Assembly: GCA_002392705.1 (NCBI GenBank)
Contig: DGHP01000089.1
Span: 1-11,086, forward strand
Reading direction: 5' to 3'
Length of the DNA stretch: 11,086 nucleotides
From: Lachnospiraceae bacterium UBA3845
GTDB lineage: Bacteria > Bacillota > Clostridia > Lachnospirales > Lachnospiraceae
Part shown: positions 6,499 to 11,086 of the stretch, piece after piece
How positions within the stretch are numbered: position 1 is the first letter of the stretch
Layout of the letters: the number at the start of each line of letters is the position of its first letter
Notes under the pieces: model-generated
What the model was told of the DNA's origin: nothing
The model's input: only the letters and a program-made list of their open reading frames with translations
The model's database searches: none
Program-made: the position numbers and the translations under genes

Positions 6499-8427
6499 AT
6501 GGAGTCAGCGGCAGGCGTAGAAAAAGGCGCGATACTGGGGCAGAGAAAAGAAATCAAAAAGAGAGGGAGAGAGATAGTGAAAAGCCACTATTTCCTCCTG
6601 TTTTTCCTTGCTCTGGTCATGATTCTCTTCGGCAGGGAGTACAGTCTTGCCACGGCAGGCTGGGGCGAAAGCGTCAATGGAGCAGCGATTCAGGAAGATT
6701 CAGTGGAGTCCCTTCTGGACAAGGTGAATGCTATTACGAAAATCACCGGGGGGAACGATACGGTTCTGACGGATATTATGTCCGGAAGGCTCTTTGAAGG
6801 AGAGAGAAAATCTCTTCAGATCTCCAAACTGCTGAAGGATACAGGCGAAGACAACCCGGTCCTTGGAAGAACAAACGGGATTCTGGCCCAGATGGTAAAC
6901 GGGATTGTCTCGGAGCGCTTTTCTGTCATGTTCGGCAATACGGTATATTCCATCGTTCATTCTGAGGAAGCCGTGGCTGTTGCCTTCATTGTACTGAGTT
7001 TTATCTGGTACACCTTTGTTTTTGTTTTTATAAAAAATGTTTATACCGCCGTATACTGCAGGATGTTTCTGGAGGCGCGCTGCTATGAGAAGGTTTCTCC
7101 TCTGGACGCCCTGCATTTCGCGGCTGTCCGCAGGTGGTTCAGGGCCAGTATGACCATGCTGATTTCAGAACTCATGCTTATGCTCTGGTCCCTTACCATT
7201 GTGGGAGGATTTATCAAGAGATTTTCCTATGCCGCCGTGCCTTATATCGTGGCGGAGAATCCGGACCTGAAAGGCCTGGAAAGCATTACTCTTTCAAGAA
7301 AAATGATGGACGGCCACAAGATGGAGCTGCTGCTCTTCGAGCTGTCGATGATCGGCTGGACCGTGCTGGGAATTGTGACGTTCGGAGTCTCTGAGATCGG
7401 CTGGGGAGTCGCCTATCGCAGCGCCAGCAAGGCTGAATTTTACGCCAGAATCCGTGAGGACGCCATCCGCAGGAAGGTCGAAGGCTGGGAAAAGCTGAAT
7501 GATCCTTACCTCTTTGAGAAGGCGGACCGCATCCTGCTCTATGAGACCTATTTTGACGTGGTGGACGAGATTACGGTTCTCCATGAGAACAGGGTGGAAC
7601 TGAAAGGAGCCAGGAAGGCTGCCGCTGAATGGCTGGGCATCTGGCTCGGCACACTGGACGAGAAGAAGAAGTACGATGAGATAGAGGGAAGGGAATACAC
7701 GATCCGCCATCTGAAGCTGTGCATGGAAGGTCAGGCCTATCCCCACTGGCTGAATCCCCTCTGGAGAAAGAGAGAGATCACAAGGTACCATAATTTCTCC
7801 TTCCTGAACAATTATTCGATCTGGACGGTTTTCCTGCTGTTTATCAGCTTTTCCTTCCTTGGCTGGAGCTGGGAGGTTGCCCTGCATTACATGCAGACCG
7901 GAGCGCTGGCCAACCGGGGAACGCTCCTGGGGCCCTGGCTCCCGATCTATGGAGCCGGCGGCGTGGTTGTGCTCATGCTCTGCAGCAGATTCCGCAGACA
8001 GCCGGTGGCGGAGTTTTTCCTCTCGATCGTGCTCTGCGGCTGCCTGGAATATTTTTCCGGCTGGTATCTGGAGACAAAGTTCCATCAGAGATGGTGGTCC
8101 TATGACGGCTATTTTCTGAATCTGCACGGAAGAATCTGCGCGGAAGGCCTGCTGGTATTCGGCGTCGGCTGCTGCATCGTGGTCTATCTGATCGCTCCCG
8201 TATTTGATTTTATGCTGTCGAAGGTGAAAAAGGAGATTCTGATCCCCATCTGTGTTGTGCTGGCTGTTCTGTTCGGCGCTGACCAGATTCATGCCATGTT
8301 CCACCCCAATATGGCGGAAGGCGCGGTTGAGGGAAAGAAGGCCGAACTGACCGTGAAGGCTGAGGGCAGCGTTGGAAGGAGCGCGGCCGAAACGGAGACG
8401 GAAGCGCATACAGAAGCAGAATTATAA
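6499..8427 (+). CDS. DUF975 plus CmpB-type (PF06541) fused polytopic membrane protein
   Basis: This 642-residue membrane protein joins two known families of unknown function. The first half matches DUF975: a basic lead-in IKKRGREIVKSHYFLLF, an inserted soluble loop (about residues 55-150), then SYAAVPYIVAENPDLKGLESITLSRKMMDGHKMELLLFELSMIGW followed by a Gly-rich span and KAEFYARIRED. The second half (about 450-575) matches the putative ABC-transporter type IV family PF06541/CmpB, with FLGWSWEV, NRGTLLGPWLPIYGAGG, EYFSGWYLE, WWSYDGYFLNLHGRI. A charged cytoplasmic region (about 315-440) lies between them. A last span (about 582-600) and an acidic Glu/Thr tail (ETETEAHTEAEL) end the protein. I chose ATG 6499 because AGGAGG lies at 6483-6488; an upstream ATG at 6451 has no such site and overlaps the detached tail of the previous gene. 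It is probably a membrane partner of the FHA-ABC exporter, inferred from the operon. Confidence 0.85.
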   Translation: MESAAGVEKGAILGQRKEIKKRGREIVKSHYFLLFFLALVMILFGREYSLATAGWGESVNGAAIQEDSVESLLDKVNAITKITGGNDTVLTDIMSGRLFEGERKSLQISKLLKDTGEDNPVLGRTNGILAQMVNGIVSERFSVMFGNTVYSIVHSEEAVAVAFIVLSFIWYTFVFVFIKNVYTAVYCRMFLEARCYEKVSPLDALHFAAVRRWFRASMTMLISELMLMLWSLTIVGGFIKRFSYAAVPYIVAENPDLKGLESITLSRKMMDGHKMELLLFELSMIGWTVLGIVTFGVSEIGWGVAYRSASKAEFYARIREDAIRRKVEGWEKLNDPYLFEKADRILLYETYFDVVDEITVLHENRVELKGARKAAAEWLGIWLGTLDEKKKYDEIEGREYTIRHLKLCMEGQAYPHWLNPLWRKREITRYHNFSFLNNYSIWTVFLLFISFSFLGWSWEVALHYMQTGALANRGTLLGPWLPIYGAGGVVVLMLCSRFRRQPVAEFFLSIVLCGCLEYFSGWYLETKFHQRWWSYDGYFLNLHGRICAEGLLVFGVGCCIVVYLIAPVFDFMLSKVKKEILIPICVVLAVLFGADQIHAMFHPNMAEGAVEGKKAELTVKAEGSVGRSAAETETEAHTEAEL

Positions 8428-8592
8428 AAAGCATTGCAGGGTAGGTCAAAAGCATTGCAGGGTAAATCAAAAGCATTGCAGGGTAGATCAAAAGCATTGC
8501 AGGGTAGATCAAAAGCATTGCAGAGTAGATCAAAAGCATTGCAGGGTAGATCAAAAGCAGTGCAAGGTAGATTAAAAGCATCTCGCAGGGTA
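8427..8592. repeat. 21-bp tandem repeat array (seven units plus a degenerate eighth)
   Basis: Units of exactly 21 bases lie at 8427, 8448, 8469, 8490, 8511, 8532 and 8553. The eighth (8574-8592) has CTC where the others have T. Each unit begins AAAAGCATTGC and most end GGGTAGATC. Units 3, 4 and 6 are identical; units 1, 2, 5 and 7 differ by one to four bases. The array starts on the last base of the preceding stop codon and ends 24 bases before the next start. AAAA tracts recur every 21 bases, two helical turns. The half-dyad GCA-T-TGC occurs in each full unit except the seventh, and four units contain GATC. There is one stop codon (TAG or TAA) per unit in the upstream gene's frame; the other + frames stay open only because the period is a multiple of three. 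Confidence 0.9.
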
Positions 8593-8615
8593 AAAACAGA
8601 AGGGCAGTTCGACAC

Positions 8616-9815
8616 ATGTATTTATACTTAATTCCACCGCTTTATATTCTGGCGTACCTGCTGTTTTTCCTCATACTGAACTGGTGGCTCGGGCATGCCT
8701 TTGCCGGCTACCGGGAGATGAAGAAATGGCGCAGGATCCTTTTCTTCATCGTCTATCTGTTCTCCGCGTCGCCTGTTCTCGGCTGCTTTCTTCCGGACAG
8801 CAGTGCGAAGTTTTTTCTGACGGCGGTCGGGAACATCTGGCTCGGATATTTCCTCTATGTCGGGCTGATCGCGATTCCGCTGTCCATCATCGCGGGCGCC
8901 GCGGGTCTGATGAGGGGCGAAAGGACGCGGAGAAGCCGTATTACCGCCCGGCTCTGCCTGATTATAGCCCTTGCCGGGGCCCTGGGCGTGAATCTGTACG
9001 GCAGCATCCATGCACGTGATGTGCAGGTCCATGAGATTGAAGTAACGCTGGATAAAAAGCTGCGGACGGAAGGCGGGAAGGACACCCTGAGGGCAGCCCT
9101 GATCGCGGACCTTCATATGAGCGTCAATTCCAGGCCCGAGACCATACAGCGCATGGTGGACCTGCTGAATGAACAGGAACCGGACCTGGTTTTCGCCGCG
9201 GGAGATTTCCTGACAAGCACCTATTATGGCCTGAAGGATCCCGAACGGTACGCGGAAATCCTCCGCGGCATCCGCTCCAGGTACGGCTCCTACGCGGTCT
9301 ACGGGAACCATGACGTGGAAGAACCCCTGCTCGGAGGCTTCCCTATGACGCCCATAAGCGAAGCCTTCCGAAGTGAGGAGATCGTTTCCTTTATCGACAG
9401 CTGCGGCTTCCGTGTCATTTCGGATGAAGTGGAAGAGATCGTCGGAGGAACGATCGTGCTGGTCGGCCGCGAGGACGGGGAAAAGTCCGGAAATGGTACA
9501 GAGAAGCGGCTTGAGGCGGAAGAGCTGATGGACGGAATCGACCTGACAAAACCGGTGCTGGTGCTGGAGCATGAGCCGATGGACTTTGAGAATCTGTCGG
9601 AGGCCGGGGCGGATCTGGTTCTGAGCGGCCACACCCATGCCGGACAGATCTTTCCGGGAAATCTGATTACGCCATTTTTCAACGCCAACAACTACGGACT
9701 GAAGACCTTGTATAATCTGCAGTCTGTGGTGACTTCCGGGGTCGGTTTCTACGGCCCGCCCCTCAGGGTCGGCACGGACAGCGAGATCATGATGGTTACG
9801 ATACATTTTGCCTGA
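8616..9815 (+). CDS. Membrane-anchored calcineurin-like metallophosphoesterase (YkuE/YaeI-like)
   Basis: This 399-residue protein has four N-terminal membrane spans (about 4-27, 39-59, 66-98, 109-130) and a catalytic domain of family PF00149. All metal-site motifs are present: D165-L-H167 in IADLHMS, G196-D197, GNHD with N231/H232/D233, the LEH motif at H319, and GHTHAG with H339 and H341. The ending SGVGFYGPPLRVGTDSEI is typical of the YkuE/YaeI-type group, whose members act as two-metal phosphodiesterases or phosphatases at the envelope. The loops between spans 1 and 2 (REMKKWRR) and 3 and 4 (RGERTRRSR) are basic, so the catalytic domain is predicted to face outward. The start is ATG 8616 with a weak AAGGG at 8600-8604. 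It lies 188 bases after the DUF975/CmpB gene, across the 21-bp array, probably in the same operon. The natural substrate cannot be told from sequence. Confidence 0.9.
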   Translation: MYLYLIPPLYILAYLLFFLILNWWLGHAFAGYREMKKWRRILFFIVYLFSASPVLGCFLPDSSAKFFLTAVGNIWLGYFLYVGLIAIPLSIIAGAAGLMRGERTRRSRITARLCLIIALAGALGVNLYGSIHARDVQVHEIEVTLDKKLRTEGGKDTLRAALIADLHMSVNSRPETIQRMVDLLNEQEPDLVFAAGDFLTSTYYGLKDPERYAEILRGIRSRYGSYAVYGNHDVEEPLLGGFPMTPISEAFRSEEIVSFIDSCGFRVISDEVEEIVGGTIVLVGREDGEKSGNGTEKRLEAEELMDGIDLTKPVLVLEHEPMDFENLSEAGADLVLSGHTHAGQIFPGNLITPFFNANNYGLKTLYNLQSVVTSGVGFYGPPLRVGTDSEIMMVTIHFA

Positions 9816-9929
9816 CGCGCGCAGAAGCGGAGGCCGGCCGCCCGGCGGGCTAACTGATGCTGCAGCGGCGCGGGTCTCAGCCGCGGCTTCAGAAAACTGC
9901 AGACGGGGAAAGGGAGAAGGAGTCAGACC
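9816..9929. other. Short GC-rich spacer with palindromes, no clear promoter
   Basis: This 114-base gap separates the phosphoesterase from the peptide transporter. It holds GGCCGGCC (9832-9839), a small stem GCCC/GGGC (9840-9850), the palindrome GCTGCAGC (9859-9866) and GCGGC/GCCGC (9865-9869 with 9880-9884). None is followed by a T-run, and no -10/-35 pair is visible. It is unclear whether the transporter genes belong to the upstream transcript. Confidence 0.45.
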
Positions 9930-10853
9930 ATGGTACGCAATATTATCAGCAGGCTGCTGCAGGCGGTCTTTGTGCTGCTGGGAGTGGCGCTCCTGATCTT
10001 TATCATGCTGCGGATCGTTCCAGGCAACCCGATCGCCACCCTGATGGGAGAGCACGCGGACCGCGCCGTCATAGAACGGATGACGGCGGAACTCGGACTG
10101 GACCAGCCGATCCTGAAACAATTTATTCAGTACCTGTCGGGTGCGCTGCGGGGAGATTTCGGCACCAGCTATTCGCTGGGAAAGCCGGTCTCTGCACTCA
10201 TGGGCGCCGCTTTCGGGAATACGCTTAAGCTGGCTGTGTTCGCGGCTCTGTTTGCCTGGCTGCTCGGGATCAGCAGCGGCGTGATCGCGGCGGTTAAAAA
10301 GAACTCGTTTCCGGACCATCTTTTTATGGGCGCCTCCCTTCTGGGAGTTTCCATGCCGGTTTTTATGGTGGCGATGCTGCTGCAGTATGTCTTCGCCTAC
10401 CATCTCCACTGGCTTCCCATTGCGGGGGTAAGAGACTGGAGGGGCTTTATCCTGCCCGCAGTCGCTCTGGGATGGAATTCCGCAGGCAGTGTGGCAAGGC
10501 TGGTCCGCTCCACATTGCTTGAGATTCTCGAGGAGGATTATATCGATACAGCCCGCGCCAAAGGGCGCGGCCAGCTGGGCGTGCTGGTGCTGCACGCGCT
10601 CCGGAACGCCATGCTTCCCGTCATTACCATGATGGCGGTGCAGTTTTCCGGCCTGCTTTCCGGGGCGGTTATCACGGAGAGCGTTTTCTCCATCAACGGG
10701 ATCGGCCGCCTCGCGGTACAGGGCATTTCCGGCCGGGACATCCCGCTTCTCCAGGGAACGGTTCTTTTTTCCACCCTGGTCGTCATCCTCGGGAACCTTC
10801 TGGCGGACTGCCTGTATTCCGTCCTGGATCCAAGAGTCAGGAAGGAGGGCTGA
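9930..10853 (+). CDS. dppB: Dipeptide/oligopeptide ABC transporter permease, DppB/OppB family
   Basis: This 307-residue permease is of the normal family length. It would form the membrane channel for peptide (or nickel or other small solute) uptake together with a DppC-type partner, two ATPases and a lipoprotein binding protein. Hallmarks are the first span (LLQAVFVLLGVALLIFIMLRIVPGNP), the conserved LRGDFGTSYS near residues 73-82, the EAA loop for ATPase contact (DYIDTARAKGRGQLGVLVLHALRNAMLPVIT, about 205-235), and the end LADCLYSVLDPRVRKEG. About six spans are visible. The start is supported by AAGGAG at 9917-9922, seven bases upstream. The next gene begins three bases after the stop, so the pair is co-translated. 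The exact substrate is uncertain because Dpp, Opp and Nik permeases look alike. Confidence 0.92.
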   Translation: MVRNIISRLLQAVFVLLGVALLIFIMLRIVPGNPIATLMGEHADRAVIERMTAELGLDQPILKQFIQYLSGALRGDFGTSYSLGKPVSALMGAAFGNTLKLAVFAALFAWLLGISSGVIAAVKKNSFPDHLFMGASLLGVSMPVFMVAMLLQYVFAYHLHWLPIAGVRDWRGFILPAVALGWNSAGSVARLVRSTLLEILEEDYIDTARAKGRGQLGVLVLHALRNAMLPVITMMAVQFSGLLSGAVITESVFSINGIGRLAVQGISGRDIPLLQGTVLFSTLVVILGNLLADCLYSVLDPRVRKEG

Positions 10854-10856
10854 GGC

Positions 10857-11086
10857 GTGTTCCGGAAGAAGAAAAACGAGAAGGAAACGATCCATGACAT
10901 CCGTCTGGAGAGCCAGATCGAGGAGGAAGAGAACTTTTTCAGCCTGATTAAGCGCATGGCGCGGGAGAATAAGCTCGCGGTTTTTTCCGCGGTCCTGATT
11001 CTGCTCTTTGTGCTGGCTGCTATTTTCGCCCCTTTCCTGACCCGTTACAGCTACAGTGACATGGACCTGCTGCACCGCCTGTCACC
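10857..11086 (+). CDS. dppC: Dipeptide/oligopeptide ABC transporter permease, DppC/OppC family (3' end outside window)
   Basis: This is the partner permease of the preceding DppB-like protein. It starts at a GTG, three bases after the dppB stop, with a strong AAGGAGG at 10842-10848 inside the end of dppB, eight bases upstream. The first 76 residues are visible: a charged cytoplasmic lead (MFRKKKNEKETIHDIR, then EEEENFF), the family lead-in LIKRMARENKLA, and the first membrane span (VFSAVLILLFVLAAIFAPFL) followed by TRYSYSDMDL. This is the usual OppC_N layout. The frame is open to the window end. The remaining spans and EAA loop are not visible. Confidence 0.88.
   Translation, partial: MFRKKKNEKETIHDIRLESQIEEEENFFSLIKRMARENKLAVFSAVLILLFVLAAIFAPFLTRYSYSDMDLLHRLS

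Noticed and set aside
7294..8409. Minus-strand open frame opposite the DUF975/CmpB gene
   Set aside because: Low-complexity His/Gln-rich translation, antisense to a recognisable membrane protein.
8427..8592. 21-bp array as a CRISPR
   Set aside because: The units abut directly with no unique spacers, are shorter than usual CRISPR repeats, and no cas gene is present.
8210..8631. Repetitive open frames on both strands through the 21-bp array
   Set aside because: They stay open only because the unit is a multiple of three without stops in those frames. They lack good ribosome sites and overlap the genes on both sides.
9808..9996. Small + strand open frame in the gap before dppB
   Set aside because: It overlaps the end of the phosphoesterase and the start of dppB, has no ribosome site and has a biased Arg/Gly/Ala composition.
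8628..11075. Very long open frame on the minus strand (815 codons)
   Set aside because: It runs antisense across the phosphoesterase, the spacer and dppB, all of which have clear family motifs. Its translation is His/Gln/Arg-rich with no domain pattern, as expected from GC-biased codons read backwards.

Overview
The window reads as a GC-rich stretch from a low-GC-type Gram-positive lineage, most likely a gut or rumen Clostridia/Lachnospiraceae-like organism. This is inferred from strong purine-rich Shine-Dalgarno sites, the Firmicutes-style MglC with a long N-terminal extension, the FHA-ABC fusion exporter and the DUF975/CmpB membrane protein. No rRNA or other taxonomic marker is present, so the assignment is tentative. 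All genes lie on the + strand. I see no tRNA, rRNA, CRISPR array, transposase or phage gene.

Layout. (1) 1-1783 is the end of a sugar-uptake operon: the 3' part of an MglC-type galactose/methylgalactoside permease followed by a 90-residue single-span membrane protein. (2) 1918-2775 is a monocistronic unit with its own promoter, a secreted protein with a Thr/Pro-rich tail, and a good intrinsic terminator. (3) 2639-3144 is a long non-coding stretch with three degenerate direct repeats, a long imperfect hairpin and a promoter-like AT-rich block. (4) 3145-9815 is a probable four-gene operon: a tandem FHA-like/ABCG-type fused exporter, a small secreted acidic helical protein, a DUF975 plus CmpB-type (PF06541) polytopic membrane protein, and a membrane-anchored metallophosphoesterase. 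(5) 9930-11086 starts a dipeptide/oligopeptide ABC transporter (DppB complete, DppC cut by the window end).

The operon in (4) is the most interesting part. It joins an FHA-gated exporter (the domain order of mycobacterial Rv1747), an exported partner and two envelope membrane proteins, one with a phosphoesterase domain that probably faces outward. This suggests an envelope or cell-surface export/modification system of unknown substrate. That is inference from domain content and synteny only.

Two local oddities stand out. The secreted protein of this operon has three 24-bp repeats at its 3' end, and the last copy lacks one base. Restoring that base adds a further acidic tail that ends just before the next gene's ribosome binding site, so the gene looks frameshifted. 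Between the DUF975/CmpB gene and the phosphoesterase gene lies an array of seven 21-bp tandem repeats plus a degenerate eighth.
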